A DNA stretch of 64,000 bases from Arthonia radiata (Eukaryota > Ascomycota > Arthoniomycetes > Arthoniales > Arthoniaceae). Location: positions 558,001 to 622,000 of the forward strand of contig PSQN01000004.1 of assembly GCA_002989075.1 (NCBI GenBank), written 5' to 3'. Every line of letters starts with the position of its first letter. Positions within the stretch are counted from its first letter, which is position 1. Shown piece by piece: positions 33,774 to 43,690 of the stretch. The translations under genes were made by a program, and so were the position numbers. Under the pieces are notes generated by a model, which was given only the letters and a program-made list of their open reading frames with translations, did not search any database and was not told where the DNA came from.

Positions 33774-35717
33774 ATGCTCCCTTCTACCATGCTAAAGCCA
33801 TTCGAAGTCTTGGTCACCTACTGGCCCCTTCTTTCCTTTTTTGTTGCTTTTTGCGTCGTCTTCGGCGCTGTCATTCATGGCATCTGGTTCTCCAGATTTC
33901 GACACGTTCCCGGGCCATGGATGTGTAAGATCACGCGGCTTTGGCTAGCATATTACGACGTCACTTTGCAGCGTAACCAAAAAATACATGAATGGCACCA
34001 ACAGTATGGTCCGGTAGTCTTGATTGCACCTGGAGAGATTTCCTTTTCAAGCGTCTCCGCCACGAGAGATATTTACGGCAGCTCCGCCAGACATCCCAAA
34101 AGCAGATACTTTGATCACTTCATATCATACGGCGAGCGGGCGACTTTCAATACACTGGACTACGACGAGCATCGCGAGAAGCGAAGGATCACCTTTTCCT
34201 TCTTCCAATCGACGGCAATGTATAGAACCGCGGCCGTGGGACCTATCAGGACACGCGTTTTGGCTCTCCTGAACGAAATCAGCTGCCATATTTTCAAGGA
34301 CAGCGCTTCTTTGGACTTTTTCTCACGCGTGAATCTCTACGCCTTCGATAATATCACCAGACTACTTTATGGATCGCGATACTGCTGTCGCACGATCGAA
34401 GACCATCAATGCCACGAAGAGCGCGTCATGCTGGGAGGCCTCAAAGAGTGCGAAGTCTGGAACAATCTACTCTTCAATTTTCCGCTCGCACACACTGTTG
34501 CAAAGTTCCTCATCGCCCGTATCAGAGGTAATCCGCTCTTCTTGACCGCCGAGACGAAACTCACAGAGTGGAGCACGCAGCGACTACACATGGCCATCGC
34601 GGACTGCGAAAGCAAAAGCAATGATGACGCCAGTACAGAGGACACACTTCTGCATCGTCTACAGACTGCACGGACAGCGAAGACTGGCTTGCCTCTCTCG
34701 CCCAATTGGATCGCAGCCGAGATGTTGGACAACCTCAATGCTGCGCAGACGACCACGACAGTGGCGCTCACGTATGTTCTTTGGAACCTCGCTCGTAATT
34801 CGGCATGGCAAGCAAGTGTCCGCCAAGAGCTGCAGGGTCTTCCGTTGCAAGTAAGTCTACAGCCTCCGCACTGTTTCTTTTGTTGCCTTTTGAGGGGCTT
34901 GCAAACGTTGAAGTGGAGGCGCTTGCTGGATTCACCAATTTTGCAAGGAATTCAAACTCGCGTATGTGCTCTCTCAGCATGCATTGTGCTGACAAGTAGG
35001 GCTTTAGGATGACGGATTACCGGCGTTCGACGATGTGGATGCTCTTCCTGCACTGGACGCTTGCGTCCGCGAATCGTAAGTTCTACAGCTTTCGCGCAGC
35101 ATGTTACGTAGCTGCTGTTGTACTCCGTACCCAGCCATTGCATGAAAACTGCCTTGCGATGACGCATCACGCGGCACCGGTTGCTACTCAAACTCTACCC
35201 TACTAACGCTTTGCTTAGGTACCGCATCAACCCACTATCCAGCGGGCGCGCCGAAAGGGTCGTGCCCATTGGCAAAGAATACGACGGTGTTTTCTTGCCG
35301 CGTGGTGTGAGTCTGCTCATATTCTTTTAACGACGCATCATTCTCGTATCGCACTTACATTACTGACAAGCACGCCAGACCATCGTCTCCACCTCCACCA
35401 TCGCAATCCACCACACCCCGCACGTCTTTCCGGATCCCACTCACTACGACCCAGGCCGCTGGCTGCATGCCAGCCCCGAAAAGCTCCGTTGCATGGAGGA
35501 ATGCTACATCCCATTCGGCTACGGCGCACGACTCTGCCTGGGCAAGGCGTTCGCAACGGTCGAGATCAAGCTGCTGGTTGCGGCCTTATTGCTGTGGTAC
35601 CGTATTAGCGAGGATCCAGCATCAGCGACGAATGTGGAGAGCATGCGGCAGTCAGGGACGCAGGATGCGTTGCCGAAGGGGTTGCGGTGCGATTTGCGCG
35701 TGGAGAAGGTGCGTTAG
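33774..35717 (+). CDS. Cytochrome P450 monooxygenase
   Basis: 523-residue microsomal P450. Exons 33774-34850, 35008-35075, 35219-35306, 35379-35717; introns of 157, 143 and 72 nt. The start is ATG 33774 (ATG 33789 possible); the frame upstream has only TTG. Features in order: N-terminal membrane anchor (PLLSFFVAFCVVFGAVIHGI), proline hinge (HVPGPWM), I-helix (AEMLDNLNAAQTTTTVAL), K-helix ExxR (RESYRINP, assembled across an exon junction), PERF-like region (FPDPTHYDPGRW) and the heme loop FGYGARLCLGKAFA with the Cys thiolate. In the I-helix the usual acidic residue before the Thr pair is Gln. It is the probable hydroxylase of the NRPS-like cluster. Confidence 0.93.
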
Positions 35718-36331
35718 ATTGTTGGTGCACCGGAGGAATTCTGGGGTGTAGATTGCTTGCGGATGTGGGTGGATGTGGGTGGATCGCGGCAGTGCAAGGA
35801 TGTAGTGCGGTGTGAGCATAACTGGTGGTGGATCGCCGAACAGACGCTATATTTTGTGCGGTTGTAGTTGTTTACGTAAAAGTATATGCCGCTCGGGAAG
35901 AGTTCAGAGACCCGTTCCGGCGAATGAGCCTAAGGTGTGGTTGGGGTACCGGATGCAGCCACCCATGCTAGGCACGTCGGAATGGGATGCCGGTCTACGG
36001 AGAAGCCGAGATCGTACCAGCATCACTGATTTGAAAACCTTCGCATGGACGTTGGGTGGCTGGCATCTGAGTCAGCACTGCTGTACAGGATACATACTTG
36101 GCAGAGTGAACTGACGCTAAAATTATACTGGACGGCCGTTGAGACTTATAGAAGTCGATCTTATCAAAAGGGGTTAGCATAGATCGACCATCAATGCACA
36201 CACTTTAGGAGCAGTAAGGATGTTTGCTCCAGATCAACATTAGTCCGTGTTCGGTAGCGATTTCAGCCATCCCACGTTAACCATCATGTGTCTACATGAT
36301 ATACGAGAGGGTAGCTGCTCTTTTAACTCGC
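35718..36331. other. Intergenic region
   Basis: About 610 bp between the P450 3' end and the 3' end of the methyltransferase remnant. A short direct repeat (GGATGTGGGT, twice) occurs at about 35761-35780. Nothing else recognised. Confidence 0.4.
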
Positions 36332-36720
36332 CTAGCTTGACCGTTTAGCTTCTATCACCGACTCTCTCTGTCCAAGCGACGGCCAAATCTTCTTTATAGA
36401 AAGTCCCGCAGCGTCTAACACATGCCGCCATTGGCAGCTTGGCTTTCGCTGCGTTCCATGCCCGAGAGCAACACCACCATCATGATGTCTTCTGACGCAC
36501 CCAGTTGCGGTGCCGTGGTGTCCGGAAGCACCCAATCATCGATCAACAGACTGGAGTTTACGTCCATGGCTTGCGCTGTGTTGGCTAGAACGCGGGTGCA
36601 CTGCTCATCTGTAAGATCGTGGCAGACGGGTTTGAGGAGGTATAACCGTGGCCCTACGAAGTTGTTGGCGCTTGCGTTCATTGTGCGTGGACGAGAGCCT
36701 TACCTTTCTCTGACTTGGGA
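36332..36720 (-). pseudogene. O-methyltransferase (PF00891-like) remnant, frameshifted
   Basis: C-terminal part of a SAM-dependent O-methyltransferase of the kind common in fungal metabolite clusters. The first frame gives GPRLYLLKPVCHDLTDEQCT (the conserved H-D-W/L-x-D-E region), then LIDDWVLPDTTAPQ and MMVVLLSGMERSESQA, and stops at 36415-36417. The family sequence continues in another frame as QWRHVLDAAGLSIKKIWPSL and ends at 36332, so a 1- or 2-nt indel lies near 36430-36440. A NFYDSQVRE-like segment just upstream may be an earlier exon, but I could not join it in phase. The SAM-binding Gly motif was not found upstream. It was presumably once the methylating enzyme of the neighbouring cluster. 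Confidence 0.65.
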
Positions 36721-37399
36721 GTCATAAAAGTTATACGCCTTGTTGTCCATCGAGTCGGGCGTAGTTTGACGTTTTGAAAGAGTCTCTGGGAGTCTCTATG
36801 TGAAGTTGTTGACCAGAAGCTAGCATCATGCCGATGGGACGGACCATTTGAGAAGAGTAGCAGTGAAGGATGACCAATTACAACACTAACCATCTGAGAC
36901 GCCGAAATAGGTATTCATCTGTTTGGCGAAAGCTTCACCGGCATACACTTCTCTTACGAGACGCAGATGGCAAGCAAAGGGGCCGCCATGGGGGTCTTGA
37001 AGATCGTTACTAAGAAAGATCCGATCCAACTTTCTGTAACACTCATTGCCGGCATTGGTAGTTCAAGAGAGTGAAACACTGCTTCAAGGAAACAGGAAAC
37101 TCTGGTTATCCCAGAGTTGTGCGCTGGGTTGATACAAGAGCGCCATTTTGGCACTTCTGTCACAATAACCATATCTACAATTGCTGTTTGAACAATCTCG
37201 TACGAAGCATCTGCGCTGAAGTTGTTTCTGCTCATCACTTACAGGATAAAAACTCAAGAACCGGCATGAAACACATCAAAGCATAGTGGAAAAAGAGCGG
37301 CAACCAGCTGCTGACTATGCATGGCTAATGCGCAGGACAGGTATGCTTTCAGCTGGAAGATCGATCAGCAATGACTACAGCCTCAACAATTCCCGCACC
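36721..37399. other. Region with unassigned coding-like fragments
   Basis: On the minus strand, about 36890-37060, a stretch reads AGNECYRKLDRIFLSNDLQD, then HGGPFACHLRLVREVYAG and FAKQMNTYFGVSDG up to a GTTAGT donor. About 36760-36850 reads VRPIGMMLASGQQLHIETPR. These look like exons, perhaps the 5' part of the methyltransferase locus or another broken gene. I do not recognise the family and could not build a model with a start. Confidence 0.3.
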
Positions 37400-37946
37400 T
37401 CAGACTTTAGCCTTCCGTGTCAGCTTAGCCTTCAGCCCGGTCGACTTTGAAGTAGTCCCATTACTGTTGCGACCAATGCCAAACATACCACGGCGTGCCT
37501 TATCCGGATTGCGGCGGAATGAGTTTCGCAGCTTGCCCACGCCAAAGAATTTGGAAGACCCTCCGACTCTCTTTCTTTTCACGCTCTTCTCCTCTTTGAC
37601 AACTTTGCCCCCGCGACCCTTGAGTTGCAGATCGAACTCAGCTTTGCGCGGGTTCCTGTTTAGTAATTAGCACACAAGCGTACGATCCAGATTGTGGTGT
37701 GATGTACTTCACGACTACTGCCTCGAGCTTTTCATCGGGATGCTCCTTTTCGAACGCGCTCACCATCTCTTGGGTCGCCGCGGCCTCACCGTTGTGATCC
37801 CACTGATCGGCGTGGTCCCCATTGAATTCTTCGTGCATGTCGTGCAGCGTAATCTGCTTAGGGACGCCGCTTTGCAATTTGCCGATATTGCGCAGCTGAT
37901 TTTCGTCTTTGGCTCGCGTGTGAGGTGCATGTCCGTGCGTGTTCAT
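37400..37946 (-). CDS. Hypothetical basic protein
   Basis: Unrecognised. The first part from ATG 37946 reads MNTHGHAPHTRAKDENQLRN, then KQITLHDMHEEFNGDHADQW, and EKLEAVVVKYITPQSGS. The second part is strongly basic (NPRKAEFDLQLKGRGGKVVK, KRKRVGGSSKFFGVGKLRNS, KARRGMFGIGRNSNG) and ends at 37400. The parts lie in different frames. The only phase-compatible junction found is a 28-nt GTACGC...CAG interval (37683-37656) with a TACTAAC-like branch, very short for a fungal intron. The basic tail suggests a nuclear or nucleic-acid-associated role, which is inference. Without the junction the first frame would stop after 102 residues. Confidence 0.45.
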
Positions 37947-38309
37947 GATGATAGGTGTCTGCAAAGGTACTCAGTTGGCTAGATCTTCTCGCTGTCGATC
38001 TCGAAAGATGTATAAACTGATTGTTGGTGAATACAGAGGACAGCGGAGCCGAACAGCAACTTATAGAAAGATTGGGATGTTCGGCTCGCCCTTGAGGCGT
38101 GTCAATATGGGGTCACAACTAAACACATGAGCCATTGGGAAAGACACATTGTCTCGCCACCTGCTACCCTTGCTGGACATGATTTTTGAGAAACGTTGCT
38201 CGTTTCATGAGACTGCTTTCGTCTGGTCGGCATAAGTGTTTTTGTCAGCGGAGAGCATAAGCAAGCAATCATGAGCCAGGGCCCGAGAGCTCAGATCGAT
38301 GATGGATCT

Positions 38310-38545
38310 TATGTCTAAGACAAGTGCTTCTGAAGACATGGCCGCAGCCATACGCGTCGTTGTGGCCAGCTGTTATAGTTGAAGCTTCTACATACCAGAT
38401 ATATGTCATTCTGTATAGGAGAAGACGTCTTGCGAGCCAATAAAGATCTTACGTCTGAGACACGTTCTTGAAAAAAGAAATGCCGCAATCATTTGCGGCT
38501 TTTTGGCCAGCTGTTGGGCTTCTAAATGCCAGAACTATGCAATCA
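38310..38545. repeat. Diverged direct repeat, about 140-bp period
   Basis: Two related segments, about 38310-38398 and 38445-38532. Both carry GATCTTA-GTCT-AGACA near the start, GCCGCA in the middle and TGGCCAGCTGTT followed by a GCTTCTA motif. They could be remnants of a duplicated non-coding or transposon-derived sequence. Confidence 0.5.
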
Positions 38546-38705
38546 TGTATGCCGGCGGACGAACAGGGTGTATACTCTCAACGACCCGGACCTACAAGTT
38601 TCAGACATGAGACACAAGGTGAGCAAGAAAGGTTGGTGCAATCGAGGGCGATAGTGGACATACGCGGGTTCGCCTGGGGCTGCACCGCTAAGGTCGTCGG
38701 CCGAT

Positions 38706-38768
38706 ATTGTTTCAGGTCGCAACAGGTTGACTGTAATTCTGCTGACATTGTTTCAGGTCGCAACAGGT
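38706..38768. repeat. Exact 22-bp direct repeat, 41-bp spacing
   Basis: The same 22 bases starting ATTGTTTCAGGTCGC occur at 38706-38727 and 38747-38768. Flanking bases differ slightly (GAT and GAC before; TGAC and CAAC after). Confidence 0.85.
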
Positions 38769-39788
38769 CAACGGTACGGAGTAATATCAAGACATGGGCG
38801 TAATCCTTACAGATCCTCTGTAGCCCCCATCGCTAGCGTCAGCTGAACCGTGCGAGTTGGTAAAAGTCTCCCTTCCGGTATCTCCAGCAGTGGTTCTGAA
38901 TAACGAGTATCTTGAAGTGTAAACGTACAGAGTATGACCCTAGCTACGCGGACGCAGCTCTCCCCTTTTTTCTAGAGGTTCGACTGTGTGATATTCTACT
39001 CAAGAAAACCGCGAACATTACATAGAAATAGAGTTTGAGCTAGCGGTGGGGGCTGCAAAGGCCCTGTACAAGGTGACAAGGTTGTTGGCAGTCGCGACCG
39101 CAAGCGATAAATATTACCCAAAATCGGCTACCATCCTTACTCAACTCAAAAACACGCACCCTACGAACCGGCTACAAGGTGCAGGTCAAGGTCTTGGGGC
39201 CACGCGGTCACTGGCATACTGGTCTCTTGGGCCGCTCGTTGGTTGGAACGCAGGTACCATGCTGACCGGATCCCATAAATACCTAGGATTTCCATGGAGT
39301 TCACCCAAATCCCGTAATCGGACCCCGAGTTCCACCGAATGTCGTTCCACGGGTAGGTTTCCGTGGGCAACCATCCGGTATACACGGGCCCGCTCGCCAC
39401 TTCCGGTCTCTGTAGGCTGAATCATGCGCGATGAATGGCGCCGCTCAGTCATACTACGTTTGATGTATTCTCTAGAGCTTGCATTCCTGGATTGGTGGCC
39501 AAAGACCAGATTGCGGCTATGCGTGGAGACAGACTGTCATCTCACTTGCGCGGCGAGTAAATTTCGAATGGTCCTGGGACTATATATGCCCTTGACTGTC
39601 CTAGAGGTGCTGGATGTCTATAGTCTTGAACACTCATCCGCGATCAATACACGACAACGTAGCATACAGCTCCACTCTCATATACAAGGCTCCGTCCTTT
39701 CATCTTACACATTTGAAGCGTCGAACCCAAGCGCTCGCCACCAGCTTTTCGTGCAAGGCGCACCTAACCTTTGAACCCTACCCAAAGC

Positions 39789-40028
39789 ATGCCCACCGCC
39801 GATGAAAAGCGCAGAGAAATCGACGGCAAGATCCAGGCGCTCGAAGACGAGATTGACACTCTGGAGGATACAGTCGAAGCGTGCGCGACGAACTATTACG
39901 CTACAAACAATCAAGCAGAGAAGAAGCGCATGAAGGATCATCAGGACACATGCAAGAAAGACATTCGGGAGAAAAAGGCTGAGATAAACGAGTTGAATCA
40001 AGAGCGCGATGATGTGACCAGCGACTAA
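39789..40028 (+). CDS. Small coiled-coil protein
   Basis: 79-residue acidic/basic helical protein, intronless, from ATG 39789 (MPTADEKRREIDGKIQALED) to TAA 40028. Almost the whole chain shows heptad-like spacing (IDGKIQALEDEIDTLEDTVE, IREKKAEINELNQERDDV) with two central Cys residues and a Tyr pair. A TATATAT element lies about 200 bp upstream. I do not recognise a family; it may be a structural or adaptor microprotein. Charged codon composition and heptad periodicity in only one frame argue that it is real. Confidence 0.55.
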   Translation: MPTADEKRREIDGKIQALEDEIDTLEDTVEACATNYYATNNQAEKKRMKDHQDTCKKDIREKKAEINELNQERDDVTSD

Positions 40029-40436
40029 GGGCGCTGATCATTCTCTATGTACTCCCTCGATCCAGGGCTCAATGCAGTCGCATCTCTTGTCGTATGACAG
40101 ACCAGGTCCCAGGGAGATATAGATGCAACCAAGCCAGAGTCTCGAAGAACTTAATCTACTGCCTCGAATAGATAAGAATCTTTACTTTTGTTGCCTCTTC
40201 GCCGCGCCAGGTCTTCTTATAGTATGTTGTGCCGTATTATCGTCGGGGACTATTCTTTCTAGGTCATCGCAAGCTAAAGATCCAAGACCAATTCGCAAAT
40301 GGATATGTGAATTAGAGATTGGGATCCGCCGATTGCCATTCTTCGATCTTGCAGAAACAACTTGGGCACACCTCTCGGGCAATGTAGAATACATCCCCTT
40401 GAAACCACGCGATACAGAGCCAACAGCTTACCTGTA
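40029..40436 (+). other. Probable 5' exon region of the LaeA-like gene
   Basis: A 104-codon plus-strand frame (from ATG 40123) lies here but does not resemble a LaeA-type N-terminus. The missing start exon of the next gene should be in this interval; I could not fix it. Confidence 0.3.
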
Positions 40437-41423
40437 GATAGGTCCTCGCGAAAGAGCGACTACTACCTCACATCCTCAGACGAAAAGGTAAGAGCCGACC
40501 TTCCATCACTCTATGCACCAGCCACAACTTATCGCACGCAGCGTGAAAGCGACCGCCTCTCAATCCAACACACCCTCTGGGTGACCTGGCTGGATCAAAA
40601 GCTGTATCTCGCGCTAGTTCCCCTGGACGCAAAATCAATCGTCGACATCGGCCACCTCTCCGGCGCCTGGACGATCGACGCAGCCCTCCAGCACACCGCC
40701 GCATCAGTCCCCGGTGTCGACCTGACAGCACCTGAAAAGTCTGCAACCGCTTCAAGAAACTGCCATTTCGAGACCGCAAACGTCGAGCACAACTGGAGCT
40801 TCGCAGAAGACCTCCAACCATTCGATTTCATCTGCGCCCGCACGCTGGCGAGCGGTTCCCACGACTGGCCTTCGTTCTTCAAAAACTGCTACGAGTACCT
40901 GCGGCTGGGCGGATGGCTCGAGATCCCGGACGTGCGTGTTGCCGGCGTGTTCAGCCAAGCTGGGTTGACAGGAAAGGAGTCGGCGGCGATCTGCTGGTTT
41001 CGGCATTTTGAGGAGCATGCGCGACGTACTGGTGTAGATCCTGATGCGAATAAGTTGCACGGCGAGCGGATGCCTGAAGCCGGGTTTGTTGACGTAGAAG
41101 AGAGGCCGGTGGAGTGGTGGGTTGGGGGTGGTTGTACACGCGACGAGAAGGAACGTCATGTGGGCGCGTTGCATCTGGGTGTTATATTTGCCCTGATTGA
41201 TGGAGTGACGGAGAGCTTGTTGCAGTATGAGCCTGGTCTTGCGAATGGTCGGGCTTACGATCTTGCCAGCGAGGCGAAGAGGGACCTTCTTGAGAATCAG
41301 AAAGAAGGGCAGTACGATCTAAGTCTGTGAGTTATTCCTTTTGCGGTTTCAATGGAGGTTTGAGCTGCTAGGCAATACAGCTCGCTGCACATGGGTCAAA
41401 AACCCTGCGCCAATTCATCATGA
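40437..41423 (+). CDS. LaeA-like SAM-dependent methyltransferase, 5' end unresolved
   Basis: Member of the LaeA/TAM family of class I methyltransferases, relatives of which act as global or cluster-linked regulators of secondary metabolism. Coding exons I can support: about 40437-40487 (SDYYLTSSDEK), 40542-41326, 41381-41423. The 40488-40541 intron (54 nt, stopless) restores the family pattern YLTSSDEK|RESDRLSIQHTLW. The last intron (54 nt) gives a C-terminus with HMGQKP, matching the usual YGRKP/YGQKP ending. Conserved blocks: DQKLYLA, QPFDFICARTLASGSHDWPS, YEYLRLGGWLEIPDV. The glycine-rich SAM motif, normally LDIGTGTG, reads VDIGHLSGAW, so cofactor binding may be impaired. No in-frame ATG precedes the core; the start exon lies upstream. 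Confidence 0.72.
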
Positions 41424-41928
41424 GGTAGTCGTCTTTATGAGGCTCTCCTTGGCTGAATTGAGAAAGCCGCGAAGGCGAAGGCAGAACCCGAGGCTCATTC
41501 GGTCGACGAGAAGGTCAGCGGAAACGAAGTCGGCTTGCGGCTAGCCTGTAGTACAGGATTGGATGGATGATCAACGCCCCAGGAAGAAGCAGCGCTGCAG
41601 CACCGGCAATTCTTGTGTTTGTCACGCGACCGCAAGGTGCCGCGGTGGCACGGAGGAAGGTACATCGTCTGTGCCGCGCTCCTCTCGAGCTTGGTAGCGT
41701 GTTCGCTCGTCGGGTGGGTGGAATCGGACTCGGATGTACTGCTCGTAGTAGCGACCATGAGCTGTATGAGGTCTGCTATGCAACAGCAGCTTCGAATACC
41801 CGTTCCAGTCGAATCATCGGTAGTAAGAGTATCATTACGCTGGCGTTGCGTGGGAGACATTGCTTCCAAGGTGAAAGTCACTTGTGTGTGTAGCGCATGG
41901 CCACGCCTTCCAAAATCAAGCAATAGCC
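41424..41928. other. Convergent intergenic region
   Basis: About 500 bp between the 3' ends of the LaeA-like (+) and Nudix (-) genes. Opposed open frames here have no family features. Confidence 0.45.
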
Positions 41929-43161
41929 TCACAACTTACAGTCCTTCCGCTCCTTCGACTCATTCCCCGTCTTCAACGTCCCCACTTCCTTCTCCACATC
42001 CCCCCGCCACCTAACCTCCACCTCTCTCGGCCCCTCCTTCCTAAACGCCGCCAACACAACCCTCTCCCACTCCCCCTTCACCCCTCTCTCCCTCAACTCC
42101 TGCTCCCCCGGATCATGCAAACTCAACACCCTCCGCTTCCCCAGCTCCGCAACATGCATCGGACATATCACCTTCTCGCCCCAACCTCCACTCTTGATGA
42201 ACTCCCTTAAACTCCCCCTCTGCGCCTTCGACTCCTCCAGACTGTACGCCTGCCCCGAAGATCTCGGCGCAGGCAAATGCTCCGCAACAAGTGACAGCAG
42301 GAAGAACTGCGGCGGAAACAGGATAATCTCCCCGCGCCTCGCCATATCCGTCCATGTGCTTGCGTGCAAAAACTGCGCGCTCGTGTGCTCTAACCCGCCG
42401 TCGCTCGTCGGCGGCGGGATGACTGCTTCTTTTTCTGCGGCCGCTTCTGCGATCGTGTCGTTGGGACCTGTCATGCCGCCATTGCCAGCATTGCGACCTT
42501 CATCTTCGTTTCCAACTTCTTCGCTCGTCTTCGCACCCTCTGCAGTCATACTTGTAGGCCCAGCTAAGGGGAGGAAGTACACATACATCTGTGTACTAAA
42601 CCTCTTCGCGCTCTCCCTTAGCCGCGGTGTGATCCACCTCGTAAACGGCACCAACGCCCCTGTATCCGCCCGTCCGCCCTTGCTGGCAACCCATCTCTCA
42701 AACTCCACTTCTCTCCCATGCACTTTTTTCCTGCCCTCCATCCTCTCACTCTCGCCTACCTCCAGCAGTCTTCCAAACCCATTATTCCGCGCCAGCAATA
42801 TCCCAGACTCCTCGAACGTCTCACGTATGGCGCCGAGCCGGTACGCAGAGCCATCTGTATGCCGCGCAGCGTCATCTGGAGTGGGGATAGCGCCGTCGTG
42901 GAAGGGGTCGAGGTTTCCACCGGGGAAGACGTGCGCGGAGGGGAAGTTCTGGGTTTGGCGGACGCGGTGGAGGAGGAGAATGGTGTTTTGAGGGGAGATG
43001 AGGAGGACGCTGGAGGAGGGGCGGGGTGGGGTTGTGGTTGTGTAGGGGGAGGCGTGGGATTTGCTCATGCTTGGGTGGTGGTGGGATGGTATGAGGACTT
43101 TTGTGGTGAGAGAGGTGGTGAGGTTGGAGAGACGAGGGCGGTAGGGATGAAAGGGTGGCAT
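41929..43161 (-). CDS. Nudix hydrolase, NUDT19-like
   Basis: Intronless 410-residue Nudix protein. After a proline-rich N-terminus comes RPSSSVLLISPQNTILLLHR, then the Nudix box in its long form: FPGGNLDPFHDG, an insert, and YRLGAIRETFEESGILLAR, with the catalytic REx2EE residues intact. The long insert and the later FLHASTWTDMARRGEIILFP and PPQFFLLSLVAEHL blocks match the NUDT19/RP2p group, which hydrolyses acyl-CoA and related diphosphates, often in peroxisomes or mitochondria. No clear C-terminal SKL signal (ends DCKL). The gene is GC-rich and has long antisense open frames, which I treat as shadows. Confidence 0.85.
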   Translation of the reverse strand: MPPFHPYRPRLSNLTTSLTTKVLIPSHHHPSMSKSHASPYTTTTPPRPSSSVLLISPQNTILLLHRVRQTQNFPSAHVFPGGNLDPFHDGAIPTPDDAARHTDGSAYRLGAIRETFEESGILLARNNGFGRLLEVGESERMEGRKKVHGREVEFERWVASKGGRADTGALVPFTRWITPRLRESAKRFSTQMYVYFLPLAGPTSMTAEGAKTSEEVGNEDEGRNAGNGGMTGPNDTIAEAAAEKEAVIPPPTSDGGLEHTSAQFLHASTWTDMARRGEIILFPPQFFLLSLVAEHLPAPRSSGQAYSLEESKAQRGSLREFIKSGGWGEKVICPMHVAELGKRRVLSLHDPGEQELRERGVKGEWERVVLAAFRKEGPREVEVRWRGDVEKEVGTLKTGNESKERKDCKL

Positions 43162-43690
43162 AGAGGGTTTGCGATCCAGCTATGGGAGAGGTGAAAGCCA
43201 CTGGATCTGTGACGCGCGAGTGGTGCTGGGGCTGAGATCTGGGCCGAGGCTGCTCGGTGTGAGATGTTGGAGGGCCGAAGTGAGATGGTGAACTGGCGCA
43301 ATTGGACGCAAGGACGTGTTCAACCAGGCGCGGATATCAGTGATGTGCAGACAGGCCAGCATTTCAATGGCGCTGTTTCAACTCACTGTCGACAATGTTG
43401 CGACAGTCAGTATTCATGCTGTGTCTTTTCATTCTTGTGTCTGTTGTTGAGAAAAATGCAATGCGATGGACTACACTGAGGCACAATCCTCAATATGATT
43501 CTGAACGACGACTTCCGGCCGCGCTGTCATGTCTTCGCTAGTATCCATCCACTCGATGCTCGCATAGCCGCTGCGAAGCTTCATCCCATATCACCCTCCT
43601 CAACCACCTCCCTCAACCCTCCACCCCCATCAGTACCTTCTCACGCTCTTCACCACCATCACCTCCCTCCCATCCTCCTCGCGCTTCCAC
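43162..43690. other. Intergenic region
   Basis: About 530 bp between the Nudix start and the end of the eS21 gene (both minus). Nothing coding recognised. Confidence 0.45.

Larger units (their letters stand above)
37947..39788. other. Long repeat-bearing intergenic region
   Basis: 1.8 kb with no supported gene. It contains the two direct-repeat structures listed separately and, at about 39581-39587, a TATATAT box some 200 bp upstream of the small coiled-coil gene. No transposase or reverse-transcriptase sequence seen. Confidence 0.4.

Noticed and set aside
42194-43194. Long plus-strand frames opposite the Nudix gene
   Set aside because: Antisense shadows; the minus strand carries the complete Nudix box.
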